Shown here piece by piece: positions 8,150 through 16,598 of a stretch of 40,158 nucleotides of DNA (position 1 is its first letter; each line of letters opens with the position of its first letter). The notes below the pieces were generated by a model. The model searched no databases, was not told the origin of the DNA, and saw only the letters and a list, made by a program, of their open reading frames with translations. Location: the NCBI GenBank assembly GCA_945862385.1, contig CAMAXV010000020.1, positions 1 through 40,158 on the forward strand, given 5' to 3'. A program made the translations under genes and the position numbers. This DNA comes from Chitinophaga pinensis. Lineage in GTDB: Bacteria > Bacteroidota > Bacteroidia > Chitinophagales > Chitinophagaceae.

Positions 8150-9694
8150 ATGAGAAATTTATTGGTCCTGATGTCAGTTGCCTTACTTTTCAGCGCTTGC
8201 AAAGGTGGTTTGCCTTTTGCAAAGAAAAAGTTTGAAACATCCAGTGTAACTGGCTGGAACTACAACGACAAAAATCAGGGTGGATTCTTGAAATCTCCCG
8301 TCAAAGAACAGCAAACCGGTCCGGGTCTCCTCTTCGTTCAGGGTGGTACTTTTACCATGGGTGCATCGGATGAAGATGTGATGGGCGAATGGAACAATGT
8401 GCCAAGGAGGGTTACTGTTTCTTCATTCTATATCGACAAAACTGAAGTGGGCAACATCCACTACAGGGAATACCTGAACTGGGTTGAACGGACTTTCGAT
8501 GATCCGGCTTTTGAACAGGTTGTGCTGGGTGCAAAACCAGACACGCTTGTATGGAGAAGTGAACTTGCCGCCAATGAAGCGCTGGTAGAAACCTACTTCA
8601 GACATCCGGCTTACAACCTTTATCCGGTAGTAGGTGTATCCTGGAGACAAGCCAACGATTTTTGTATCTGGAGGGGAAACCGTGTCAATGAGCTCCTGCT
8701 CGTTCAAAAAGGTATCGTTAACCCCAACCAGTTGAAAAATATTCAGGGACAGGCTGAAGAGAATTTCACAACCAAATCCTATTTACTCGGACTCTATTCA
8801 GCGCAACCAGCCAGGGCAAAAAAGCCTACTTTGGTTGATGAAAACGGCAGACCGAGGAACTACGTAAAAGTTGAAGACGGTATCCTCTTACCCGATTATC
8901 GTCTGCCAACAGAAGCAGAATGGGAATATGCGGCATTGGGTTACATCAACCAGAATCCAAACGTAAAATTAAAGGAAGGTCGCCGTGGTGAAGAACTGAT
9001 CATGAATCGTCAGGTTTACACCTGGTCTCACAATGTCAATGGCATGCGTGACAACCGTTTTGGCGGATGGGCTGGTAAATACATGGCTAACTTCAAAAGG
9101 GGTGCAGGTGATTACATGGGTATTGCAGGTGGATTGAATGATAATTCTTCTATACCCGGACCGGTAGAAGCATTTTTACCCAATGGTTTCGGATTGTATA
9201 ACATGGCTGGCAATGTGAATGAGTGGGTAGCTGATGTTTACAGACCACTTTCAAGCAAAGATGTTGACGACTTCAATCCATACCGTGGTAACGTTTTCAT
9301 GCGCCCTGACAAAGACGAAAACGGAGAATTTCAGAGAGACAGCCTTGGTCGTGTGAAAATGGCCCGTGTTACTGATGACGAAGCCAGCAAAAGAAGAAAC
9401 TACCAGAAAGGTGATGTGATAGGATACAAAGATGGTGATTCCACTTCACTAGTGAATTATGGCTATGGCAAAACAACACTGGTGAGTGACAAATCAAGGG
9501 TTTATAAAGGTGGCAGCTGGGATGACAGGGCTTATTTCCTGAGTCCGGGTACAAGAAGGCATCTTGAAGAAGACCAGTCGACTGCAACCATCGGATTCCG
9601 TTGTGCCATGGATCGTTTCGGCAGCCAGGAAGGAAATGGCTTCAAAAATGGTATGCACTTCAGCGCACGCAGACAAAATACAAGAAAGAACTAA
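8150..9694 (+). CDS. gldJ: Gliding motility / type IX secretion lipoprotein GldJ
   Basis: GldJ is an outer-membrane lipoprotein of the gliding and type IX secretion machinery that stabilises GldK and its partners. The product has 514 residues and a lipobox FSAC giving lipidated Cys17. The body is a formylglycine-generating-enzyme-like (SUMF1) domain: FVQGGTFTMGASDEDVMGEW, SFYIDKTEVGNIHYREY, RLPTEAEWEYAA, NMAGNVNEWVADVY, and KGGSWDDRAYFLSPGTRR with a final GFRCAMD. The two active-site cysteines of true formylglycine-generating enzymes are absent from the GGSW...RR segment, so a structural rather than enzymatic role fits. The location beside porU, porV and murF supports GldJ over the paralogue GldK. 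Confidence 0.9.
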   Translation: MRNLLVLMSVALLFSACKGGLPFAKKKFETSSVTGWNYNDKNQGGFLKSPVKEQQTGPGLLFVQGGTFTMGASDEDVMGEWNNVPRRVTVSSFYIDKTEVGNIHYREYLNWVERTFDDPAFEQVVLGAKPDTLVWRSELAANEALVETYFRHPAYNLYPVVGVSWRQANDFCIWRGNRVNELLLVQKGIVNPNQLKNIQGQAEENFTTKSYLLGLYSAQPARAKKPTLVDENGRPRNYVKVEDGILLPDYRLPTEAEWEYAALGYINQNPNVKLKEGRRGEELIMNRQVYTWSHNVNGMRDNRFGGWAGKYMANFKRGAGDYMGIAGGLNDNSSIPGPVEAFLPNGFGLYNMAGNVNEWVADVYRPLSSKDVDDFNPYRGNVFMRPDKDENGEFQRDSLGRVKMARVTDDEASKRRNYQKGDVIGYKDGDSTSLVNYGYGKTTLVSDKSRVYKGGSWDDRAYFLSPGTRRHLEEDQSTATIGFRCAMDRFGSQEGNGFKNGMHFSARRQNTRKN

Positions 9695-9714
9695 TTACAT
9701 CAGCATATTACCTG

Positions 9715-9746
9715 GAAACCCCCGAAATTCGGGGGTTTCTTTTTTT
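9715..9746 (+). terminator. Rho-independent terminator after gldJ
   Basis: The stem AAACCCCCG / CGGGGGTTT with a five-base loop is followed by a run of T interrupted by a single C. It ends about 50 bp after the gldJ stop and just before the murF promoter. Confidence 0.9.
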
Positions 9747-9756
9747 CATTTGATAT

Positions 9757-9764
9757 TATATTTG
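9757..9764 (+). promoter_or_regulatory. Candidate -7 box for murF
   Basis: TATATTTG matches TAnnTTTG and ends only 4 bp before the murF ATG, so transcription would begin at or near the start codon. It directly follows the gldJ terminator, which makes a new promoter necessary here. Confidence 0.5.
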
Positions 9765-9768
9765 TGGT

Positions 9769-11055
9769 ATGCAGATAGCCGCGCTTTACGAAATTTTCAA
9801 AAAGAGCAGAAAAGTACAGACAGACACCCGGAAAATGGCTGCCGGAGAGATTTTCTTTGCTTTAAAGGGACCAAACTTCAATGGCAATCACTATGCATTG
9901 AAAGCGCTGGAACAAGGGGCTGCCGCAGTTGTGGTTGATGAAGTCCAGGCCATGACAGATGACAGGATTTTTGTTGTTGATGATGCGCTCAAAGCATTGC
10001 AGGACCTGGCCAGGCATCACCGCCTTCAACTCAGTATTCCCTTTATAGCCATTACTGGCAGCAATGGAAAAACAACTACCAAGGAACTGGTTCATGCTGT
10101 ACTTTCTTCCCATTTCAAAACCGCTACCACCCAGGGCAACCTGAACAATCACATAGGAGTTCCACTCACCATACTTTCGATTCCTGATGACGCAGAAATG
10201 GCTGTCATTGAAATGGGCGCAAATCATCAAAAAGAAATAGCCGGTTATTGCCAGATAGCCTTACCAACCCATGGTTTAATCACCAACTGTGGCAAAGCCC
10301 ATCTGGAAGGTTTTGGTGGTGTAGATGGCATCAGAAAAGGCAAAGGGGAATTGTATGATTTCCTGCGTGAAAGCAATGGAACCGTATTTGTCAACTCTGA
10401 TATGACTGACCTCATGGGCATGAGCCTGGGTATGCAGAACAGGATTTTCTATGGACAGTCCAAAGGCAGTTTCAATGCCGAAATGGCAAAAGCCAGTCCA
10501 CTCCTTACAGTAGAGATCAGCAGGCTCGACTGGGGATTGCATCACCTCCATACCAACCTGGTTGGCTCCTATAACCTGGCTAACATTGAGGCAGCTATTT
10601 GCATAGGCGATCATTTTGGTATCCCATTCCCCAAAATTGCACAGGCTTTAGCAACCTATGTTCCCAACAATGCCCGATCACAGCTGATGACCAAAGGAAC
10701 AAATAGTATTTTCCTCGATGCCTACAATGCCAATCCCAGCAGCATGAAGGTTGCCATTGAAAATTTCGCCCTACAAAATCATCCCAACAAGTGGCTGCTG
10801 CTAGGCGCCATGATGGAACTGGGAGAATCCTCAGTGGCAGAACACCAGCAACTGGTTGAGTTACTGGAATCAAATCAGCTCAATCAGGTAATCCTGGTTG
10901 GTGGCGACTTCGGCAAAACAAAACACCCATTCATTTACTTTCAGGATACAACAGCAGCTTGCGATTGGCTCTCAGCGCACAAGCCAGAAAACGGACTCCT
11001 GCTGATCAAGGGGTCAAGAAGTATTGGTATGGAAAAACTGCTTGACGTACTTTGA
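9769..11055 (+). CDS. murF: UDP-N-acetylmuramoyl-tripeptide--D-alanyl-D-alanine ligase
   Basis: MurF adds D-Ala-D-Ala to UDP-MurNAc-tripeptide, the last cytoplasmic step of the peptidoglycan precursor. The 428-residue product has the Mur ligase layout: an N-terminal substrate domain with TDTRKMAAGEIFFALKG, the ATP loop ITGSNGKTTTKEL (about residues 95-107), the EMGANHQKEIAGYC segment, NCGKAHLEGFGG, the central NLVGSYNLANIEAAI motif and the C-terminal DAYNANPSSMKVAI motif. The length is normal. The start at 9769 fits the family N-terminus. It is a neighbour of gldJ, as in other gliding Bacteroidota. Confidence 0.95.
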   Translation: MQIAALYEIFKKSRKVQTDTRKMAAGEIFFALKGPNFNGNHYALKALEQGAAAVVVDEVQAMTDDRIFVVDDALKALQDLARHHRLQLSIPFIAITGSNGKTTTKELVHAVLSSHFKTATTQGNLNNHIGVPLTILSIPDDAEMAVIEMGANHQKEIAGYCQIALPTHGLITNCGKAHLEGFGGVDGIRKGKGELYDFLRESNGTVFVNSDMTDLMGMSLGMQNRIFYGQSKGSFNAEMAKASPLLTVEISRLDWGLHHLHTNLVGSYNLANIEAAICIGDHFGIPFPKIAQALATYVPNNARSQLMTKGTNSIFLDAYNANPSSMKVAIENFALQNHPNKWLLLGAMMELGESSVAEHQQLVELLESNQLNQVILVGGDFGKTKHPFIYFQDTTAACDWLSAHKPENGLLLIKGSRSIGMEKLLDVL

Positions 11056-11093
11056 ATGCGACAATTATCACAAAGCGCGAAAAAAGGATACCG

Positions 11094-11101
11094 TACTTTT
11101 G
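11094..11101 (+). promoter_or_regulatory. Candidate -7 box for the DUF983 gene
   Basis: TACTTTTG matches TAnnTTTG, 16 bp before the ATG at 11118. No clear -33 box is seen. Confidence 0.4.
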
Positions 11102-11117
11102 CAAAAATCCTTGAATC

Positions 11118-11567
11118 ATGAGTGGCATAAAAGGCACATACCTGTACAGCGTTCTCAACAACAAATGTCCACGCTGCCGCAAAGGAGATATGTTTTGCTC
11201 CTCCAATGCGTACAAGCTGGGTGAGTTCACAAAAATGAACGAAACTTGCAAAGAATGCGGACAGCCAACGGAAATAGAAGTTGGGTTTTATTATGGAACA
11301 GGTTATGTCAGCTATGCGCTAACTGTTGCCTTCAGTGTGGCTACATTCATTGCCTGGTGGGTTATCATAGGACTCTCACTAGACGATAACCGCTTTTTCT
11401 GGTGGATGGGTACCAACGCAGTACTCATGATTCTCATGCAACCCCTTTTCATGCGTTTATCCAGAAGCCTATGGCTTTCCTGGTTTGTGAGTTATGATAA
11501 GGATTGGAAAGAACACCCGTTGGAAACACCTGAACGCATCATCCCTGTACCTGAAAACCAGGGTTAA
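11118..11567 (+). CDS. DUF983 family zinc-ribbon membrane protein
   Basis: The 149-residue protein begins with a zinc-ribbon-like part carrying two CxxC pairs, CPRCRKGD and CKECGQP, then two hydrophobic helices (SYALTVAFSVATFIAWWVIIG and a second from WWMGTNAVLMILMQPLF) and ends in a basic cytoplasmic-like tail. This is the DUF983 layout common in Bacteroidota and alphaproteobacteria; no function is established. It follows murF by 62 bp with its own possible promoter and precedes the thioredoxin-like gene. Confidence 0.82.
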   Translation: MSGIKGTYLYSVLNNKCPRCRKGDMFCSSNAYKLGEFTKMNETCKECGQPTEIEVGFYYGTGYVSYALTVAFSVATFIAWWVIIGLSLDDNRFFWWMGTNAVLMILMQPLFMRLSRSLWLSWFVSYDKDWKEHPLETPERIIPVPENQG

Positions 11568-11613
11568 ACCGCGAAAATGTCTTAAATTGAGGGTTCATCA
11601 TCCTTCAAACAAC

Positions 11614-12759
11614 ATGAAAAGTATTTTCAGCTTTTTGCTACTTGCAGCTATTTGCACCCAAACCAATGCACAGGAAAAATTCACCATCAAAGGTGATCTC
11701 AGCAAAGTAAAACTACCCGTAGCCAAAGTTTTCTTAAGCTACTATGCTGATGGAAAAAACACAACAGATAGCGTTGACGTTATAGATGGAAAATACAGCT
11801 TCACCGGCAGCTTAGGTGACCCGTTGATGGCCTCCCTGAGGGTAAAGTACAAAGAAGAACCCGGATCAAAAACCATCAGGGCAATATCCTATAACCGGGA
11901 TGTAAAACAGCTTTTCCTCGAAAACTCACGTATAAGTATCGTCAGTACAGATTCCTTTGCCAATGCAGCAATCAAGGGTTCCAAAGCCCATACTGAATTT
12001 GTAGGTTGGGAAGCTATGTTGAAAGAAGAAAACAAAGTTGCAGGCGAGCTGAACAAACAATACAACGAGTTTTACAAGCAAAAAAATCAGCCGGGCATGG
12101 ATAGCCTCGACGCTGAATTTGATAAACTGACCGTACTAAAAAATGAAAAAAATAAAAAATACCTGACTGAAAACCCTTCTTCACCCATCGCCATGTTCAT
12201 ATTCAGGCAATATGTTGGATATGATATTGATGCGGATGTTGCAGAACCGGTATTCCTTTCCCTTGCTGAAAAACTCAGAAATGGTCCCGCAGGAAAGGAA
12301 ATGGCAGAGCGCATTGAAGTGGCCAAAAAGACAGGAGTAGGCAGGATGGCGATGGATTTTACACAAAACGATACCCTTGGCAAACCCGTTTCATTGTCAT
12401 CTTTTAAAGGAAAATATGTGCTGATCGATTTCTGGGCCAGCTGGTGTGGTCCCTGCCGGCAGGAAAATCCCAATGTGGTGAAGGCTTTCAATACATACAA
12501 AGAAAAAGGTTTTACTGTGCTGGGCGTTTCTCTCGATCAGCCCAATGCCAAGGATAAATGGATGAAAGCCATACACGATGATAACCTCACCTGGACACAA
12601 GTATCTGATCTGAAATTCTGGAAAAATGACGTTGCTGTGCAATATGGTATTCAGGCAATTCCGCAGAATTTTCTCATCGATCCACAGGGTAAAATTATTG
12701 GTAAAAACCTCCGTGGCGAAGGATTGAATAAAAAACTTGCGGAATTGTTCAGGAATTAG
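11614..12759 (+). CDS. TlpA-like thiol:disulfide oxidoreductase with DUF4369 domain
   Basis: An exported redox protein of 381 residues. The ATG at 11614 is chosen because it begins a clean signal peptide (MKSIFSFLLLAAICTQTNAQ); the open frame extends 40 codons further up, inside the DUF983 gene. The N-terminal half is DUF4369-like (FTIKGDL...VFLSYYADGKNTTDSVDV), and the C-terminal half is a thioredoxin fold with the active site WASWCGPCRQE (Cys278 and Cys281) and the cis-Pro segment IQAIPQNFLIDPQG. Such proteins reduce disulfides or haem-attachment cysteines in the periplasm. That is relevant to the many c-type cytochromes in this window, but a direct partnership is only inferred. Confidence 0.88.
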   Translation: MKSIFSFLLLAAICTQTNAQEKFTIKGDLSKVKLPVAKVFLSYYADGKNTTDSVDVIDGKYSFTGSLGDPLMASLRVKYKEEPGSKTIRAISYNRDVKQLFLENSRISIVSTDSFANAAIKGSKAHTEFVGWEAMLKEENKVAGELNKQYNEFYKQKNQPGMDSLDAEFDKLTVLKNEKNKKYLTENPSSPIAMFIFRQYVGYDIDADVAEPVFLSLAEKLRNGPAGKEMAERIEVAKKTGVGRMAMDFTQNDTLGKPVSLSSFKGKYVLIDFWASWCGPCRQENPNVVKAFNTYKEKGFTVLGVSLDQPNAKDKWMKAIHDDNLTWTQVSDLKFWKNDVAVQYGIQAIPQNFLIDPQGKIIGKNLRGEGLNKKLAELFRN

Positions 12760-12814
12760 GCAACTCCTTTTCTCAACTAAAAGCCCGATATTTGCGGCTC
12801 TAAAACAACCTTAT

Positions 12815-13882
12815 ATGGGTAAATACAAAGCTGGTGTGCTTTTTGGAGAAGACCTCAAAGCACTTTACCAAGACGCCAAAGACAATCAATTTGCAATGCC
12901 GGCAGTAAATACTACCGGAACAGACACCATCAATGCCACGCTGGAAGCTGCAGCAGCGGTAAACTCCCCTGTAATCATCCAGTTTTCAAATGGAGGTGCA
13001 CAGTTTATTGCAGGAAAAGGCATGCCAAATGACAAACTGCAAGCCAACATATCGGGAGCTGTTTCCGGTGCCATGCACATCCATAATGTTGCCAAATACT
13101 ACGGTGTTCCTGTTGTCTTGCATACTGATCACGCTTCCAAAAAATGGTTGCCCTGGATCAGTGCGCTGATCGATGCTGGAGAACAATACAAAGCAGAAAA
13201 AGGAACCCCACTTTTCAGTTCACACATGCTCGACCTGAGTGAAGAACCACTGGAAGAAAATATCGAGACCTCAGTTGAATTCTACAAAAGAATGGCACCT
13301 CTGGGTATGGGTATTGAGATTGAACTGGGTGTTACCGGCGGTGAAGAAGATGGCGTTGACAACTCTGATGTTGAAAATGATAAACTTTACACACAGCCTC
13401 AGCATGTAGCACATGCTTATGAGCACCTGAGTAAGGTTGGTGATCTTTTTACTGTAGCAGCAGCATTCGGAAACGTGCATGGGGTTTATAGTCCGGGTAA
13501 CGTTCAACTCCGCCCGGAAATCCTGAAAAACTCTCAGGATTATATCCAGCAGCACTTCAAAACAGGCGAAAAGCCCGTTTACTTTGTCTTTCACGGCGGT
13601 AGTGGTTCACCACAACACCAGATCAGGGAAGCCATCGGTTATGGTGCGATCAAAATGAATATCGATACCGATTTGCAATGGGCTTTCTGGGAAGGTGTAT
13701 TGAATAATTACAAGAAGAATGAAGGCTACCTGCAGGCACAACTGGGAAATCCAGAAGGTGCTGACAAGCCAAACAAAAAATATTACGACCCAAGGGTGTG
13801 GCTGAGAAAAGGGGAAGAAACCTTTATCGCACGTCTGAAAACTACGTTTGAAGACCTGAACTGTATCAACAGGAACGCATAA
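12815..13882 (+). CDS. fbaA: Class II fructose-bisphosphate aldolase
   Basis: This enzyme cleaves fructose 1,6-bisphosphate to dihydroxyacetone phosphate and glyceraldehyde 3-phosphate using zinc. I use the ATG at 12815 (MGKYKAGVLFGEDLK), giving 355 residues like the E. coli FbaA type; the longer frame would overlap the upstream stop. Metal and substrate residues are visible: HTDHASKKW (His103, His106), IELGVTGGEEDGVD, the His in GNVHGVYSPGNV, FHGGSGS and KMNIDTDLQWAFW. A GATATTTG sequence at 12787-12794 resembles a -7 box. The gene ends at a two-sided terminator shared with the convergent dehydrogenase gene. Confidence 0.95.
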   Translation: MGKYKAGVLFGEDLKALYQDAKDNQFAMPAVNTTGTDTINATLEAAAAVNSPVIIQFSNGGAQFIAGKGMPNDKLQANISGAVSGAMHIHNVAKYYGVPVVLHTDHASKKWLPWISALIDAGEQYKAEKGTPLFSSHMLDLSEEPLEENIETSVEFYKRMAPLGMGIEIELGVTGGEEDGVDNSDVENDKLYTQPQHVAHAYEHLSKVGDLFTVAAAFGNVHGVYSPGNVQLRPEILKNSQDYIQQHFKTGEKPVYFVFHGGSGSPQHQIREAIGYGAIKMNIDTDLQWAFWEGVLNNYKKNEGYLQAQLGNPEGADKPNKKYYDPRVWLRKGEETFIARLKTTFEDLNCINRNA

Positions 13883-13889
13883 ATATTTT

Positions 13890-13945
13890 TTTATTGTCCG
13901 TCAGCGAAACATAATTTATTTTATGCGCTGGCGGACTATTTTCTT
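13890..13945. terminator. Two-sided terminator between fbaA and the kduD-like gene
   Basis: The arms GTCCGTCAGCG (13896-13906) and CGCTGGCGGAC (13926-13936) pair with one G-T mismatch around a 19-nt AT-rich loop. T-rich tracts lie on both outer sides (TTTTTTTATT before, TATTTTCTTTT after), so both convergent transcripts can stop here. Confidence 0.75.
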
Positions 13946-13953
13946 TTAAGGCC

Positions 13954-14715
13954 TTACCGGCCCATCCAACCACCATCAACAGTCAGTATCTCTCCACTCA
14001 CATAATTACTGGCATCTGAAGCCAGAAATACAATCGGACCTTTAAAATCAGCTGGTTTACCCCACCTTCCTGCCGGAATACGTTCTGAAATGGCTTTAAA
14101 CCTGACGGGATCCTGCATCAAACCAGCTGTATTGTCTGTTTCAATATAACCAGGTGCAATCCCGTTGACCTGAATGCCTTTGGAAGCCCATTCATTAGAC
14201 AACCCCTTGATAACACTGGATAAAGCAGACTTACTGGCTGCATAGCTGATAACATTGATGCCTCCCTGGAAAGTGAGCAGCGAGCAGGTAAAAATTATTT
14301 TCCCTGAACCGCGTGTGAGCATATCCTTTCCAACCTCACGGGCCAAAATGAATTGCGCATCTAAATTAATCGACAATACCCTGTCCCAGTACTCATCTGA
14401 ATGCTCTGCAGCTGGGCTCCGCATGATGGTGCCTGCGTTATTGACGAGTATATCAGGTAAAATACCCAAAGTGCGCACGCCAGTGATAAAAGCATAAACA
14501 CTGTCACGATTTGAAAAATCAGCCTGAAAGGGATGGAATTTTCTTCCCAGCGCAACAACCTGCTTTTCAATGTCGCTGTCAGGAGATAGACTCGCACTTA
14601 CGCCAATGATATCTGCACCGGCTTCTGCCAGTCCCAGCGCCATACCCATTCCGATTCCCTTGTTACAGCCCGTTACCAAAGCGGTTTTGCCCGAAAGATT
14701 GAATAAATTATTCAT
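13954..14715 (-). CDS. kduD: KduD-type short-chain dehydrogenase (2-dehydro-3-deoxy-D-gluconate 5-dehydrogenase family)
   Basis: A 253-residue classical SDR. The NAD-binding motif is TGCNKGIGMGMALG, the NNAG motif is present, and the catalytic Tyr-x3-Lys is SYAASKSAL. The segments GCNKGIGMGMALGLAEAGAD, RIPAGRWGKPADF and GPIVFLASDASNYV closely resemble KduD, which oxidises or reduces keto-deoxy-gluconates in uronate breakdown. Its neighbour upstream on the same strand is altronate dehydratase, which supports a hexuronate or aldonate role. Substrate could also be another aldonate (for example 5-keto-gluconate). The two genes are separated by a 224-bp gap filled with tandem repeats. Confidence 0.78.
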   Translation of the reverse strand: MNNLFNLSGKTALVTGCNKGIGMGMALGLAEAGADIIGVSASLSPDSDIEKQVVALGRKFHPFQADFSNRDSVYAFITGVRTLGILPDILVNNAGTIMRSPAAEHSDEYWDRVLSINLDAQFILAREVGKDMLTRGSGKIIFTCSLLTFQGGINVISYAASKSALSSVIKGLSNEWASKGIQVNGIAPGYIETDNTAGLMQDPVRFKAISERIPAGRWGKPADFKGPIVFLASDASNYVSGEILTVDGGWMGR

Positions 14716-14738
14716 GATTTTTGATATGATATTTTATA

Positions 14739-14895
14739 AGAGTTGAGAGATGAAAGTTTAGAGTTGAGGGAGAAAGCTAAACTCTCAACTTATCTCTCTC
14801 AACTTATCTCTCTCAACTCATCTCTCTCAACTCATCTCTCTCAACTCATCTCTCTCAACTTATCTCTCTCAACTCATCTCTCTCAACTTATCCCT
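14739..14895. repeat. 14-bp tandem repeat array (CAACTYATCTCTCT) with inverted copy
   Basis: Eight direct copies of a 14-bp unit of the form CAACTTATCTCTCT or CAACTCATCTCTCT run from about 14782 to 14892. Just before them, at 14739-14766, lie inverted copies (GAGTTGAGAGATGA and GAGTTGAGGGAG), so the whole stretch can fold back on itself. A small GC-rich palindrome (CCTGCCTCCGGCAGG) follows at about 14896. The copies vary by one T/C position. The same unit, in the opposite orientation, occurs at 34222-34265. Confidence 0.88.
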
Positions 14896-14939
14896 CCTGC
14901 CTCCGGCAGGCAAGCTCAACTATTCTCTATTTACTATCC

Positions 14940-16583
14940 TCAAAGAGACACCCCCCGCTTCCAGGGAATAAAGTCATCCTGATTCAGCTGAACAGCTTTG
15001 GGAATCACTTCCCCGCTGGCAGCACGGATGCAATATTCCAGGATCTCTTCACCCATCTCTTCGATGGTTTTGTCGCCTTCTACAATGGGACCGCAATCAA
15101 TATCAATGATATCTGCCATTTTACTTGCCAGCTTGGAATTAGTGGCGAGTTTGATGGTAGGACAAACAGGGTTACCGGTAGGTGTTCCCAGTCCTGTAGT
15201 AAACAATATCAATGTTGCCCCGGATGCAGCTTTGCCCGTGGTGGCTTCCACGTCATTGCCCGGCGTACAAACCAGACTGAGTCCGGGTTTTGTGGCGGGC
15301 TCAGTATAATCCAATACATCCACAACCGGACTCGTACCGCCTTTCTTACAGGCACCAGCACTCTTGATGGCGTCTGTAATCAATCCATCCCTGATATTTC
15401 CTGGTGACGGGTTCATGTGAAAACCTGAACCAACCTGTTCTGCCTGTGCACTGTAGGCATCCATCAATCGGATGAATTTCTCTGCCGTTGCCTGGCTTGT
15501 GCTTCTGTCGATCAGCTCCTGTTCTGCACCACACAATTCCGGGAATTCAGCCAGGAGAATTTTACCCTGAATGGCTACCAACAGGTCCGAAAAATACCCC
15601 ACTGCCGGGTTTGTGGAAATCCCGCTGAAACCGTCACTGCCACCACATTTCACACCTACTGTCAGCTTATCAAGTGTAGCAGGTTTTCTTTCCTGTTTAT
15701 TGATTTCTACGAGTCCTTTAAATGTTTCCCGAATTGCCGCCTGAATCAATTCCTCTTCTGTGCTGCCAGCCTGCTGTTCAAAGGTCAGGATAGGTTTATC
15801 AAAACTGGGGTTACGTTTGCGGATGGTTTCTACAAATGCATCCAGCTGCAGATGCTGACATCCCAAACTCAGGATGGTAATACCTCCCACATTCGGATGA
15901 TCGGCATAAGCGGCTAACAGGTTTTCTAAGATTGCTGAATCCTGACGCGTTCCGCCACAGCCTCCCTGGTGATTCAGGAATTTGATACCATCCACATTTC
16001 TAAAAACCCTAGTCACACGTCCCTTATCCCTTGTCCCTTGTCCCTCGTCCCTTGTCCCTCGTCCCTCTCCCATGTATTCCTCCACCAACCCCCTCGTAAA
16101 CGCCTTGTATTTCTCCGTCACCGCATAACCCAGTTCATTGTGCAGCGCTTCCCTAATCACATCCAGATTGCGGTTTTCACAAAAAACTGTTGGGATAAAC
16201 AACCAGTAATTGGCGGTACCAACCCTGCCATCGCTCCGGTGATAGCCCATAAAGGTCCTGTCTTTCCATTTTGACACATCAGGTGCTGTCCAGTTAAACT
16301 GAACATACCTGTAAGCATAAGGATCAGCAGCATGGTGCAAATTAGCGGTCGTCATCAGTCCGCCCCGTTTCACATCCATCGTCACTTTCCCAACCAGTAC
16401 ACCATACATGGTTACTGCACCCCCCTGTGGGATATCTTCAGTGTAAAACTTATGCTTGGCCTCCACTGGCTCAAGTATTTCATAAGATTGTCCCTCAAAT
16501 GCTATTCGCTCTCCAGCTTCGAGGTTTCGCAATGCAACAATCACATTATCCGCTGGATGTACCTTCAAAACTATATTCTTCAT
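14940..16583 (-). CDS. uxaA: UxaA family altronate dehydratase
   Basis: Altronate dehydratase converts D-altronate to 2-keto-3-deoxy-D-gluconate in galacturonate breakdown. The 547-residue product has both UxaA parts in one chain: an N-terminal SAF domain (about residues 1-95, VHPADNVIVALRNLEAGE) and the large catalytic domain with GYHRSDGRVGTANYWLFIP, LNHQGGCGGTRQDS, SLGCQHLQLD, VGVKCGGSDGFSGI and CPTIKLATNSKLA. The conserved cysteines expected for the iron site are present. About residues 170-189 (GEGRGTRDEGQGTRDKGR) are low-complexity and encoded by a heptamer array absent from normal family members. The ATG at 16583 follows a pair of direct repeats that could be an operator. It likely works with the KduD-like enzyme downstream. 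Confidence 0.88.
   Translation of the reverse strand: MKNIVLKVHPADNVIVALRNLEAGERIAFEGQSYEILEPVEAKHKFYTEDIPQGGAVTMYGVLVGKVTMDVKRGGLMTTANLHHAADPYAYRYVQFNWTAPDVSKWKDRTFMGYHRSDGRVGTANYWLFIPTVFCENRNLDVIREALHNELGYAVTEKYKAFTRGLVEEYMGEGRGTRDEGQGTRDKGRVTRVFRNVDGIKFLNHQGGCGGTRQDSAILENLLAAYADHPNVGGITILSLGCQHLQLDAFVETIRKRNPSFDKPILTFEQQAGSTEEELIQAAIRETFKGLVEINKQERKPATLDKLTVGVKCGGSDGFSGISTNPAVGYFSDLLVAIQGKILLAEFPELCGAEQELIDRSTSQATAEKFIRLMDAYSAQAEQVGSGFHMNPSPGNIRDGLITDAIKSAGACKKGGTSPVVDVLDYTEPATKPGLSLVCTPGNDVEATTGKAASGATLILFTTGLGTPTGNPVCPTIKLATNSKLASKMADIIDIDCGPIVEGDKTIEEMGEEILEYCIRAASGEVIPKAVQLNQDDFIPWKRGVSL
16018..16066. repeat. In-frame YGTCCCT heptamer array inside uxaA
   Basis: Seven consecutive heptamers, CGTCCCT, TATCCCT, TGTCCCT, TGTCCCT, CGTCCCT, TGTCCCT and CGTCCCT, lie within the uxaA coding region. 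Three heptamers equal seven codons, so the encoded peptide has a seven-residue period (GTRDEGQ, GTRDKGR). The reading frame stays open on both sides. Confidence 0.9.
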
Positions 16584-16598
16584 ATGCAGATTTTTCAG

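Noticed and set aside
8150-9694. Functional formylglycine-generating enzyme
   Set aside because: The fold matches, but the active-site cysteine pair is absent and the lipobox and neighbours fit GldJ.
14782-14895. Regular repeats resembling a small CRISPR array
   Set aside because: Units are 14 bp and directly contiguous with no unique spacers, and there are no cas genes; this is a tandem repeat.
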